Assembly: GCA_002413345.1 (NCBI GenBank)
Contig: DHWU01000022.1
Span: 11,660 to 50,115 of the forward strand
Length of the DNA: 38,456 nt
Direction: 5' to 3'
DNA from: Propionibacteriaceae bacterium UBA5174
GTDB lineage: Bacteria > Actinomycetota > Actinomycetes > Propionibacteriales > Propionibacteriaceae
The notes under the pieces were generated by a model. The model ran no database searches. It was not told the origin of the DNA and saw only the letters and a list, made by a program, of their open reading frames with translations. A program made the position numbers and the translations under genes. Shown one piece after another: positions 24,805 through 32,157 of the stretch. Each line of letters starts with the position of its first letter. Position 1 is the stretch's first letter.

Positions 24805-25119
24805 TCAGTTGGCGGAAAGCCGCTCTTCAAGTCGGTGAACTTTGCCCTCGATCTCACCGACATGCCCGGGCCGAATATCGGCTTTGAGCACCAGGCTGAC
24901 CCGGCCGGAATGTGCGCCGACAGCCTCAGTTGCCCGCTTGACCACGTCCATCACCTCGTCCCATTCGCCTTCGATGGTGGTGAACATTGAGTCAGTGCGG
25001 TTTGGCAAACCGGAGTCGCGCACGATCTGAACCGCGTCAGCCACGGCTTGGGTGACCGATTCTGAACCGCCAAGGGGAGCTACAGAGAAAGCAATCAGCA
25101 TGGGCACAGCATGCACCAC
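24805..25119 (-). CDS. MTH1187/YkoF-like thiamine-binding protein
   Basis: The 104-residue DUF77 protein reads 'MLIAFSVAPLGGSESVTQAVADAVQIVRDSGLPNRTDSMFTTIEGEWDEVMDVVKRATEAV', the MTH1187 pattern (ferredoxin-like fold, tetramer). Members bind thiamine or hydroxymethylpyrimidine. The GTG at 25119 has AAGGA six bases ahead, but the family usually begins at the internal MLIAFSV (ATG 25101), so either start is possible. With tenA under a TPP riboswitch nearby, a role in thiamine salvage or uptake is likely. No riboswitch precedes this gene. Confidence 0.8.
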   Translation of the reverse strand: MVHAVPMLIAFSVAPLGGSESVTQAVADAVQIVRDSGLPNRTDSMFTTIEGEWDEVMDVVKRATEAVGAHSGRVSLVLKADIRPGHVGEIEGKVHRLEERLSAN

Positions 25120-25374
25120 GAGAAGTCCTTGAAATCGATTGCGCCCGCTAAGCAGTCGTTCGCAGTTCGCGCCCCCCAGCCCATGGAGGGCTGGAGGCGG
25201 GGCAAAATTGCCGAAGCTGCCTTCTCTGGTGAGGGAATAGATTTCCGCCTTACCTGATTTGATCTGTCAGGGCCGCCGGACGGTGGCTCCGCAGATCTTG
25301 ACTCTGGCCAGGTGGTCGCCTCAGGTGGAGCCACCGGCTAGCGTGATGAGTAGCCAACGTATGAGAGGAACCCC

Positions 25375-25935
25375 ATGTCTTTGCTGGGCACCCAGATCGA
25401 GCCATTTCAGGCCACCGCGTTCTACGACGGTGAATTTGTCGATATTTCCGAGGCGGACACCGCTGACAAGTGGTCGATCTTCTTCTTCTACCCCGCCGAT
25501 TTCACCTTCGTTTGCCCCACCGAACTCAGCGACCTTCAGGATCACTACGCCGAGCTAAAGAAGCTTGGCGTTGAGGTGTTCTCGGTCAGCGCCGATACCC
25601 ACTTTGTACACAAGGCCTGGCACGACACTTCCGAAGAAGTGGGCAAGGTCGAGTACTACATGGTGGGCGATCCCAACAAGGAGCTTGCCCTCAACTTCGA
25701 GAACCTGCGCCCGTCTGGCCTGGCCGACCGGGGCACCTTCTTGGTGGACCCTGACGGCGTCATTCAGTTCATGGAGGTCACCGCCGAAGGTATTGGACGC
25801 AACGCTGCCGAGTTGGTCCGCAAGGTGCATGCGGCGCAGTACGTCCGCGCCAATCCTGGCCAGGTTTGCCCGGCCAAGTGGGATACCGGTGCGGCCACTC
25901 TGACCCCATCGATCAACCTGGTCGGCGCAATCTGA
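25375..25935 (+). CDS. ahpC: 2-Cys peroxiredoxin
   Basis: The 186-residue protein is AhpC-type: FYPADFTFVCPTE with the peroxidatic Cys47 and GQVCPAKW with the resolving Cys165. It reduces hydrogen peroxide, organic peroxides and peroxynitrite using electrons from AhpD, AhpF or a thioredoxin. GAGAGGAA precedes the ATG. The length is standard. No ahpF or ahpD gene follows; a stem-loop ends the transcript, so the electron donor is elsewhere. No OxyR site was recognised upstream. Confidence 0.94.
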   Translation: MSLLGTQIEPFQATAFYDGEFVDISEADTADKWSIFFFYPADFTFVCPTELSDLQDHYAELKKLGVEVFSVSADTHFVHKAWHDTSEEVGKVEYYMVGDPNKELALNFENLRPSGLADRGTFLVDPDGVIQFMEVTAEGIGRNAAELVRKVHAAQYVRANPGQVCPAKWDTGAATLTPSINLVGAI

Positions 25936-25941
25936 TCAAAT

Positions 25942-26002
25942 GGAGACGGCCCCCTTTTTGTGCCGACCCCATGGGGTGTCGAGCAAAAAGTGGGCCGTTT
26001 CC
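25942..26002 (+). terminator. Stem-loop after ahpC
   Basis: GGAGACGGCCCCCTTTTTG pairs with CAAAAAGTGGGCCGTTTCC over about 19 bp with two mismatches. An inner GACCCCATGGGGTGTC stem sits in the loop. It starts seven bases after the ahpC stop codon. Confidence 0.65.
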
Positions 26003-26082
26003 GAACCTCTTCCTGAACCGCTGCGTCGGGCTTAGGTAGACGGTTTTCGACAAAGTGCTGCGGTAATCGTCACAATGTCGGC

Positions 26083-26565
26083 GTGAAGAAGTCCTGGGTG
26101 GTAGGTATCGCTGTGGGCGCGGCCCTAGCTGTGATCGGCCTATTCGTGTTCGAAGCCGCCCGATTTGTGATGGTCAGCCCTGAGCCGTCCGTCGTTGCGG
26201 CGGCCAAGCCACTGCAAAGTGTTGAAGTTGATCCCAGCTGGATCAAGTCTGGCAACCCTGAGTTTGCCCAAGTGGAGATCTCTCGGTCCGCTGACGGCAG
26301 CACCAGTCACGGCCTGTGGTCCTGCGCTGGGCCGACCACCTTTGAGTGGCAGTTCGCGATTGACGAGACTGTCTATGTGCTTGAGGGTGAAGTGAAGGTC
26401 GATTATCAGGGTAATCAGTTCACTCTGCGACCCGGCGACACTGCGGTCTTTCACGGCGGCACCCGTGCTACTTGGACGGTCGATAAGTACCTCAAGAAGA
26501 CCTACACGCTGCATAACCCAGGCCCGTTGGGAAAGTTGTGGCGGTCGCTGGTTCCGGCGAGTTGA
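26083..26565 (+). CDS. Membrane-anchored cupin-domain protein
   Basis: The 160-residue protein starts with a single N-terminal membrane helix or uncleaved signal (WVVGIAVGAALAVIGLFVF, 5-23). A cupin barrel of the DUF861 type follows: 'TFEWQFAIDETVYVLEGEVKVDYQG' and 'FTLRPGDTAVFHGGTRATWTVDKYLKKTY'. The domain is the one found in ureidoglycine aminohydrolase and many sugar-binding-like proteins. The anchor suggests an extracytoplasmic position, unusual for this group. The GTG start is six bases behind CACAAT, a weak -10, so it may be leaderless. The substrate is unknown. Confidence 0.75.
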   Translation: MKKSWVVGIAVGAALAVIGLFVFEAARFVMVSPEPSVVAAAKPLQSVEVDPSWIKSGNPEFAQVEISRSADGSTSHGLWSCAGPTTFEWQFAIDETVYVLEGEVKVDYQGNQFTLRPGDTAVFHGGTRATWTVDKYLKKTYTLHNPGPLGKLWRSLVPAS

Positions 26566-26639
26566 TGCGGCGGTAGGCAATCACTGCCAGCCGATTCGGG
26601 TGGTTGTCCACTTATCCAGCCGGATCCTGGCTAGGTTTG

Positions 26640-28016
26640 GTGAGCGTGGAGGATTCAAGCACTGGCATCGATGAGCACGTCCATGAAGATGCCCTCGAGC
26701 CAAAACACTTGATCCGCCGTTCTGATGTGGTCTTGCGGGCTGGCATTTTGATGTTGGGCGCTGGCACTTCTGGGCTGCGGGTTCGGGAAGTAATGCATGC
26801 GGTGGCAGGCACTGTCGGGTTGAAGAAGATCCGGGCCCAAGTCAGCTTTACCGATCTGATTCTCACCGTTCGGCGGCGGGGGACTTTCCGTACCCAGGTC
26901 GGTGAGATCGGTGCGCCAGGGGTCGACGCCCATCGAATCGCAATGTTGAAGGACTTCGGTGAGAACCTTCCGCAGCGAGCCACTGTGGCCGAAGTCGACT
27001 CCATGTTGGACCAGATCGAACAGACCCCGAGGTTGTATTCGGCAGCAGTGTTGGTGCCACTGGTGGCACTGGCCTGTGCGTCAATCACGGTCTTGGGCAA
27101 CGGTGGGTGGCGTGAGGTGGCGGCGGTGTTGCCGGCCTCAGCCGTGGCCTATGGGCTGAATCGCAGTTGGGCAAAGCTACAGCTAAACCGCCTCGCCGTG
27201 GTGTTCGCTTCTGCCGCCGTAGCCACCGGGCTGTACTTGGCTTTGACCAAGCTCATCGACTTGGGGCTGGGCGCACCAAGCTCACGGATGGCGGTGGGTC
27301 TGATCTGCGCGGCGATCTTTCTGATTCCGGGTTTTCCTCTGGTGACCGCAGGTCTGGAACTGACTCGGATCGACCTAATGGCAGGAATTCCTCGCTTGGT
27401 CTATGCCGGGATGGTGCTGCTGGCGATGGCCATCGGAGTCTGGGTGGTGGTCACGGTTTCCGGCGTCTCGCCCGATGCCGTCCCGGCCGTCGAGGGTCCG
27501 CCAGCGCTGATCTGGCTGGCGGTGCTATTGGCGAGCTTCTTCGCGGTTTTCGGCTGGGCGATGATGTTCAACACTCCGTTTTGGATGGCGGTGGCCGCTG
27601 GGGTGATCGCTGTGCTCGCCAACGCACCTCGACTGGTATTGCTTGACTATGGAGTGAAGCCACATGTGGCCACCTTCTTGGGGGCGTTCGTCGTGGGGCT
27701 GCTGTGTGCCTTGGCCGGTCGGCTGTTCAAGATGGAAAAGATCATCATGACCGTGCCGACGCTGCTGGTTTTCATTCCCGGCTCGGCCGCGTTACGGACG
27801 CTGATCTACTTCGATCAAGCCGATGTGACCAAGGCCCTGGAGAACGGGGTGTACACCGTGCTGGCAGTGATCGCCATGGTTGCAGGGCTTTCCGCTGCCC
27901 GGATGCTCACTGATCCAGAATGGGCTTTCACTCGTACAGATGCCCCGGGCACTGCGCTACACGTGGTCAAGCGGTGGTTCCGGCGCGGTGAGCCAAGCCG
28001 GGGATTAGACCGCTAG
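26640..28016 (+). CDS. thrE: ThrE-type threonine/serine exporter
   Basis: The about 458-residue protein has both ThrE parts. There is a cytoplasmic N-terminal domain ('DVVLRAGILMLGAGTSGLRVREVMHAVAGTVGL'), then about ten membrane helices. The loop segment 'FLIPGFPLVTAGLELTRIDLMAGIPRLVYA' and the C-terminal 'TVPTLLVFIPGSAALRTL' are typical. It exports threonine and serine by proton motive force. The start is uncertain. GTG codons at 26640 and 26646 lie just behind TAGGTT (26632-26637), compatible with leaderless transcription, while the longer frame from 26604 lacks a ribosome site. It may also follow the cupin gene in one transcript. Confidence 0.85.
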   Translation: MSVEDSSTGIDEHVHEDALEPKHLIRRSDVVLRAGILMLGAGTSGLRVREVMHAVAGTVGLKKIRAQVSFTDLILTVRRRGTFRTQVGEIGAPGVDAHRIAMLKDFGENLPQRATVAEVDSMLDQIEQTPRLYSAAVLVPLVALACASITVLGNGGWREVAAVLPASAVAYGLNRSWAKLQLNRLAVVFASAAVATGLYLALTKLIDLGLGAPSSRMAVGLICAAIFLIPGFPLVTAGLELTRIDLMAGIPRLVYAGMVLLAMAIGVWVVVTVSGVSPDAVPAVEGPPALIWLAVLLASFFAVFGWAMMFNTPFWMAVAAGVIAVLANAPRLVLLDYGVKPHVATFLGAFVVGLLCALAGRLFKMEKIIMTVPTLLVFIPGSAALRTLIYFDQADVTKALENGVYTVLAVIAMVAGLSAARMLTDPEWAFTRTDAPGTALHVVKRWFRRGEPSRGLDR

Positions 28017-28334
28017 CAGGGTGTGGATCAGGCTCGCTGACTGGGGGTGCACCCAGTAGTGCACCCACGTTCCTTTGCGCTCGCTTTCGATCAGGCCAGC
28101 CTCGCGCAGCACCTTCAGATGGTGGCTGATGGTGGCACCTGAGAGGTTGAAGTTGGGGATGAGATCGCACACGCAGACCCGATTCTGGGCCGCGATCAGC
28201 GCCACCAAGCGAAGCCGTACGGGGTCGCCGAGCGCTTTGAGGACCGCGGCCAATTCGGTTGCGCGGTCCTGGTCGAGGACGGACGGACCAGCGCTGAGCG
28301 CCGGGTTCACGACCTGTTCGAGTTCGATCCGCAT
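28005..28334 (-). CDS. arsR: ArsR/SmtB-family metalloregulator
   Basis: The 109-residue winged-helix protein reads 'LAAVLKALGDPVRLRLVALIAAQNRVCVCDLIPNFNLSGATISHHLKVLREAGLIESERKGTWVHYWV'. The As(III)-type CVCDL motif sits in helix 3 as in E. coli-like ArsR, and the recognition helix is SGATISHHLKVLREAG. The ATG at 28334 is chosen because CAAGAT ends six bases ahead and the family starts close to there. It diverges from a permease gene and a CxxC protein gene, which it should repress until arsenite (or antimonite) binds. Its 3' end overlaps the thrE stop region by 12 bp. Confidence 0.9.
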   Translation of the reverse strand: MRIELEQVVNPALSAGPSVLDQDRATELAAVLKALGDPVRLRLVALIAAQNRVCVCDLIPNFNLSGATISHHLKVLREAGLIESERKGTWVHYWVHPQSASLIHTLLAV

Positions 28335-28343
28335 GGGTCTATC

Positions 28344-28387
28344 TTGACACATATCTAATTAAGGGCGAGGATCTTGTTTAGAAGATC
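28344..28387 (+). promoter_or_regulatory. Promoter and ArsR-type operator ahead of the permease operon
   Basis: The -35 TTGACA (28344-28349) and -10 GAGGAT (28367-28372) are 17 bp apart. The inverted repeat GATCTT-GTTTAG-AAGATC (28370-28387) has perfect 6-bp arms and overlaps the -10 and the start point. A repressor bound there would block transcription. Confidence 0.6.
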
Positions 28388-28406
28388 ATCTATTCAAGGA
28401 GTGTTG

Positions 28407-28514
28407 GTGGCTCGGTCCAGTGCACAATCCGCCCGCGTGCTTGAGGCAAGTTGTTTCCGACGGGATGATCGTCCGGTCGAGGGGTTAATCGCTGAATCGT
28501 GGGCGCTGTGCTGA
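28407..28514 (+). CDS. Possible 35-residue leader peptide
   Basis: A short ORF starts at GTG 28407, five bases behind a clear AAGGAG (28396-28401), and encodes 35 residues ending ...LIAESWALC. Its TGA (28512-28514) overlaps the start region of the permease gene in another frame. The permease has no ribosome site of its own, so this ORF may couple translation or regulate it. It contains two cysteines. No homologue is known to me. Confidence 0.4.
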   Translation: MARSSAQSARVLEASCFRRDDRPVEGLIAESWALC

Positions 28515-29560
28515 CCCCGTCCGCAGTGCTGCAGCGTCCCGGCGTTCGTCGCTGGGGTGGGCTGGCCCTGGCGGCGGTAGCAGTGGTCGGGCTCTATGCG
28601 GCCAATGAGTTCTTCTGGACCTGGCTTTACCGCGACGTGTTCGGCCTCGACATTGCCACTGGGTGGGCATCGATGCTGCACTTCTTCAGCTACGACACGG
28701 TGAAGATTGCGCTGCTGCTGATCGGCATCATCTTTCTGGTTACGGTGTTGCGCTCCTTCATGACCGTAGAGCGCACCCGGGCGCTGTTGGGCGGCAAGCG
28801 TGAAGGGGTTGGCAATGTGATGGCGGCCGGGCTCGGCGTCGTCACTCCGTTCTGCTCGTGTAGTGCGGTGCCAGCCTTCATCGGTTTTGTGGCTTCAGGG
28901 GTTCCGCTCGGAGTGACCATGAGTTTCCTGATCGCCAGCCCTTTGGTGAATGAGGTGGCTATCGCGTTGCTCTTGGGGCTGTTCGGCGTTGGTCCCACCA
29001 TGATGTACGTGGGTGCTGGCCTGGTGATCGCGATCGTGGCCGGGCTGGTAATTGGGCGACTGAAGCTGGAGCGCTGGGTCGAGCCGTTTGTATTCGAGAC
29101 CAAGCTGCGCGGCCAGGTGATCACTTCTACTGTGGGCCTCACTTGGGACGACCGGATCCAGATGGGAATCGACGAGGTGATCTCGATTCTGCGGGGAATC
29201 TGGCCCTACCTGCTGGTTGGAATCGGACTGGGTGCAGCAATCCACGGCTGGGCTCCAGAAGATTTCTTCGCCACCTACGCTGGGTCGGATAACCCCTTTG
29301 CGGTGCTGATTGCGGTGTTGGTTGGGGTTCCCCTGTACTCGAACGCGGCCGGCGTGCTGCCGATAGTCGACGCTCTATACGCCAAAGGTCTGCCGATGGG
29401 CACGTTACTGGCTTTCATGATGGCCACCGTTGCACTGAGTCTGCCGGAAATGATCCTGCTGCGCCGGGTGCTGAAGCCCAAGCTGATCGCTGTGTTCGCC
29501 GGGGTGACCGCTGCTGGCATCATCTGTGTCGGCTACCTATTCAATGCAATACTGGTTTGA
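28499..29560 (+). CDS. ArsP/UPF0718-type permease
   Basis: The 353-residue protein has about eight membrane helices and the family's signature 'GVVTPFCSCSAVPAFIGFVASGVPLGVTMSFLIASPLVNEVAI' (about 116-160, CSC motif), repeated in weaker form as 'VPLYSNAAGVLPIVDALYAKGLPMGTLLAFMMA'. Members of this family (PF03773) export organic arsenicals or metals. The arsR next door and the CxxC protein behind it form a common actinobacterial arsR-permease-redox module. GTG at 28499 or 28508 is the likely start. Neither has a Shine-Dalgarno, and translation may depend on the upstream short ORF. The substrate is not proven. Confidence 0.85.
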   Translation: MGAVLTPSAVLQRPGVRRWGGLALAAVAVVGLYAANEFFWTWLYRDVFGLDIATGWASMLHFFSYDTVKIALLLIGIIFLVTVLRSFMTVERTRALLGGKREGVGNVMAAGLGVVTPFCSCSAVPAFIGFVASGVPLGVTMSFLIASPLVNEVAIALLLGLFGVGPTMMYVGAGLVIAIVAGLVIGRLKLERWVEPFVFETKLRGQVITSTVGLTWDDRIQMGIDEVISILRGIWPYLLVGIGLGAAIHGWAPEDFFATYAGSDNPFAVLIAVLVGVPLYSNAAGVLPIVDALYAKGLPMGTLLAFMMATVALSLPEMILLRRVLKPKLIAVFAGVTAAGIICVGYLFNAILV

Positions 29561-29572
29561 CAAGGAGAAATG

Positions 29573-29815
29573 ATGAATATCAAGATCTTGGGTTCGGGTT
29601 GCGCCAATTGCCACAACCTGGAGCGAGTGGCTCGCGAAGCAGTGGCTGAGCTTGGCCTGGAGGCGACCTTCGAGAAGGTCACTGATTACGCCGACATCGC
29701 TGGGTACGGCATCATGCGCACGCCCGGACTGGTCGTCGATGAAGCGGTACTGGTTTCGGGACGGGTGCCCACCGCCAACCAGGTCAAAGAGCTGATTACT
29801 GCACACCTTGGCTGA
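29573..29815 (+). CDS. Thioredoxin-like small redox-active disulfide protein
   Basis: The 80-residue protein opens MNIKILGSGCANCHNLERVAREAV with a CxxC (Cys-Ala-Asn-Cys) active site and continues 'KVTDYADIAGYGIMRTPGLVVDEAVLVSGRVPTANQVKELI', the TM0996/MTH895 family. These small thioredoxins often sit next to arsR and UPF0718-type permeases and may deliver metal or reduce a substrate for the pump. The second of two tandem ATGs (29573) is better placed behind AAGGAG. It lies 12 bp after the permease stop. Confidence 0.88.
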   Translation: MNIKILGSGCANCHNLERVAREAVAELGLEATFEKVTDYADIAGYGIMRTPGLVVDEAVLVSGRVPTANQVKELITAHLG

Positions 29816-29856
29816 TCGACTTGAGGGGCTAGCCTGACTGGTGAAGGAGGGCCTTT

Positions 29857-30246
29857 ATGCATTCATTCGGGCCGATCGCGGTTGGCGCACTGCTCGCGTT
29901 CACCCTCGGCGGCTGTGCGTCAGTAGGAGGCAGTGTGGCTACCACCTCACCAGTTGGTCCGTCGACGCCATCGGTGTCGGCTGCCGCCCCATCCGGAAGT
30001 GCGGTCCAAGTCACTGATGCGCAACTAAAAGCAATCACTGATGACCTGGCCACCCGGGGAGTTGTGGGTGAAGTGTCGGCCGTCTCAGCGACAGCGGTGA
30101 CTTGGAATGATGGCTCCCTGGGCTGTCCGCAGGCCGGGCGAATGTATCCCCAAGTACTCACCCCGGGTTTCCAGGTGGTGGTTAGCGTTTCGGGCAAGTC
30201 CTATGACTACCGGTTTGGCGGAGGCGGCCCTCGCCTGTGTGAGTGA
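29857..30246 (+). CDS. Putative lipoprotein
   Basis: The 129-residue protein has a lipoprotein signal (FGPIAVGALLAFTLGGC, Cys20 as lipidated residue). A Ser/Thr/Pro-rich linker (about 25-50) and a small domain ('VTWNDGSLGCPQAGRMYPQVLTPGFQVVVSVSGKSYDYRFG...PRLC') follow. The 'W.DGSLGCPQPGM.YTQ.L.PGYQI.....G..Y.YR' pattern is common in actinobacterial and cyanobacterial secreted proteins of unknown function. The ribosome site is strong (GAAGGAGGG). It lies outside the membrane and is not obviously linked to its neighbours. Confidence 0.8.
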   Translation: MHSFGPIAVGALLAFTLGGCASVGGSVATTSPVGPSTPSVSAAAPSGSAVQVTDAQLKAITDDLATRGVVGEVSAVSATAVTWNDGSLGCPQAGRMYPQVLTPGFQVVVSVSGKSYDYRFGGGGPRLCE

Positions 30247-30263
30247 GCGGACGGCCGTCCGAT

Positions 30264-31253
30264 TCAGCTCTGTCTGCTGGTTAGCTTGCGGTAGTCATGC
30301 CGGTTGAGCGACATCGGGTTGGGGCCTTGTTCGGTGAACCATTCCTCGACCGCTGCTGGGAGTTCCACCGGGATTGCGCGGAACAAGTCTGTGATCATCA
30401 CCGGCAAGACCACGGCACCAGATTCGACCTGATCAGCAGGCCCGACCACTAAGGCCCGTCCGGACAATCCTCCTTCGGTGATGAAGAGCACTTCATCCAG
30501 TTGCCCCAAAGCTTCAGGTGAGTAGTCGATGTTCAATGCCACCGCCACTTCTCCGGATTCAGAAAGTACCTGACCGAGAGTGTCTGGGTCGTTCGGCCCG
30601 AGACGAACCAGCCACCTTGAGTTTGGGTTCTCCTGGGAACGAATCTCGCGAATCACACCCGCAGCATCGATGTGGTGCGATTGGCGCCATCTGATCAACA
30701 CCCGGCGCAGGTTATGGCGGCTGCGGGGGTTGGCTCCGGTGCGGCCCAGGTACCAGGTGAGCACGCTGCCTGCGTAGTCGATGACCGCAACCGGGCGGAC
30801 CATTCGGATCAGCTCGAGCGACTCGCGCAGCCCCATGCCCTGGTCCAGCAAAAGCGCCAGTGCTGCCGACGGCGCACGGTTCACCCCCATGTGGCAGTGC
30901 ACCAAGACTTTGGCATTCTGGTCGCCGTCCAAAGCGGCGCGGGCCCAGTCGGTCAACTCATCGAACCAGCTTGGATCGATCAACTGTCCGGAGTCCTCGA
31001 TCCGATGGTTGAAGTACTGCACTTGCGGCGCCCAGCCGCGTACCACCAGTTCATCGCTCCACTCGGAGCGTAGGTCGATTATGTGGGTGATTCCAGCATT
31101 GACGAGCTCGTCGAGCTGTTGCTTGGCCAGCTTGAAGTTGGCCGCCAGGTCGCCGCCGACGGCGATCCGTTCAGTGATGAAGTTCGCGTTGGCGATTTCC
31201 AACCTTGGCAGCTGGGTGGGTGCCACGCCTGCGCCATCTGGCCGTTCGCTCAC
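30264..31253 (-). CDS. Dual-specificity phosphatase-like protein with C-terminal extra domain
   Basis: The 329-residue protein has a DSP catalytic domain in residues about 20-175: the loop VLVHCHMGVNRAPSAAL contains HCxxGxxR with the nucleophilic Cys and Arg. 'GITHIIDLRSEWSDE' and 'YFNHRIEDSGQ' are the family's earlier strands, and 'WFDELTDWARAAL' comes before the loop. Such enzymes dephosphorylate protein (or lipid/nucleotide) substrates in the cytoplasm. The about 130-residue C-terminal part ('EVLFITEGGLSGRALVVGPADQVESGAVVLPVMITDLFRAIPVELP') is unrecognised. The start is GTG at 31253, six bases behind CATCAT, a weak -10, so it may be leaderless. Confidence 0.8.
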   Translation of the reverse strand: MSERPDGAGVAPTQLPRLEIANANFITERIAVGGDLAANFKLAKQQLDELVNAGITHIIDLRSEWSDELVVRGWAPQVQYFNHRIEDSGQLIDPSWFDELTDWARAALDGDQNAKVLVHCHMGVNRAPSAALALLLDQGMGLRESLELIRMVRPVAVIDYAGSVLTWYLGRTGANPRSRHNLRRVLIRWRQSHHIDAAGVIREIRSQENPNSRWLVRLGPNDPDTLGQVLSESGEVAVALNIDYSPEALGQLDEVLFITEGGLSGRALVVGPADQVESGAVVLPVMITDLFRAIPVELPAAVEEWFTEQGPNPMSLNRHDYRKLTSRQS

Positions 31254-31972
31254 AGGCTAATGATGCCCTGTCGCGGTGGCCTCGCGCACGTTGCGTTGAG
31301 TATTGGGCCGGGAAGGTCTGGTTTTGCCCGGTGCTGGCGTTGCTAGAGGGCGATATGCGGGTTACCTAAAGCGGCCAGTTGGTGTGTAGCAATTGCTGCG
31401 GGTTGCAGTGACGTCCCCCAAATTGGGGGTGTCTTTAGTCCCCCTAATTGGGGACCGCCGATAAACCCTGATTTGTTTCCGCACGACCTAATTCGGTTGG
31501 GCATGGTCTCGAGGTTGGGCAGTTCCGGCTGTTCGGCTTGGGGGGCCGTGGATCGTCGCGGGTTGGCTTAGTCGTGACGGACAGCTCCGGTGGCGTCTGC
31601 CCCCAGCGGTGGGCGCTTCCCCGAGCGGAGGCTTTTTCGTGGAAGGCGGGTGGCTTGGATCGCTGGACGCGCCGGCGCAGCTTGGTAGTTGGAGGTCGGC
31701 TGAGCCGCGGTTGTGGCCGTTCCCGGGTGATCTACGTGCTTCTTACACCTAGTGAGAGGGCCTGCCGGTGCCTAGAATGGACCTGCAGACAGATTTTGGA
31801 GTGTTGCCACATTGGCAGGTCTGGCCGAGTCGCCGGGGGGCATGGCTGGTCAGATCACGAGCTCTGAGTGAGTCTGCAGGGTGTCCCTGATGTCGCTGGA
31901 GGCCACACTCTCCGGGGGGCGGAGTGGTTCTTCAGGGGGCCCAAGGGTGCGACCTGAAATAGGTGCCCAGAA

Positions 31973-32023
31973 CATTGCGGACGGTCGGCCACACCGCCCA
32001 GGTTGGCCGACCGCTCCGCAATG
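31973..32023. repeat. Inverted repeat (hairpin) in the non-coding stretch
   Basis: The left arm CATTGCGGACGGTCGGCCA (31973-31991) pairs with TGGCCGACCGCTCCGCAATG (32004-32023), about 19 bp with one inserted base, around a 12-bp loop. It could be a terminator or part of a structured RNA. No T-run follows on either strand. Confidence 0.55.
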
Positions 32024-32060
32024 AGCCTCGTGAATGGTCCCCAAAATGGGTGACAAATAC

Positions 32061-32088
32061 TGTTGATAAGAATGCAGGGTTATCCACA
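32061..32088. other. Two face-to-face DnaA boxes
   Basis: TTATCAACA on the minus strand (32061-32069, one mismatch) and a perfect TTATCCACA on the plus strand (32080-32088) are 10 bp apart, 70 bp ahead of the deaminase-like gene. An A/T-rich stretch (about 32088-32100) follows. Confidence 0.45.
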
Positions 32089-32157
32089 GATTTCGAAAAA
32101 ACTCCCGTTTGCCCGTGATTACAGCTAACATCGAAGAACAGATGTTAGGAGGGCAAC

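Larger units (their letters stand above)
31254..32157. other. Long non-coding stretch with palindromes and DnaA boxes
   Basis: No convincing gene was found in these 0.9 kb. I looked for RNase P RNA, tmRNA and signal-recognition RNA patterns and saw none. It contains two related palindromes CCCCCAAATTGGGGG (31415-31429) and GTCCCCC-TAATTGGGGAC (31438-31455), a degenerate third copy GTCCCC-AAAAT-GGGTGAC (about 32037-32054), a hairpin (31973-32023), and two DnaA boxes (32061-32088). The strong ribosome site of the next gene ends the stretch. Confidence 0.6.

Noticed and set aside
26603..26617. DnaA boxes ahead of the thrE-type gene (TTGTCCACT, TTATCCAGC)
   Set aside because: Each differs from the consensus at key end positions, and no further boxes lie nearby.
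31254..32157. RNase P RNA, tmRNA or signal-recognition-particle RNA in the long gap
   Set aside because: None of the conserved core sequences of these RNAs is present.
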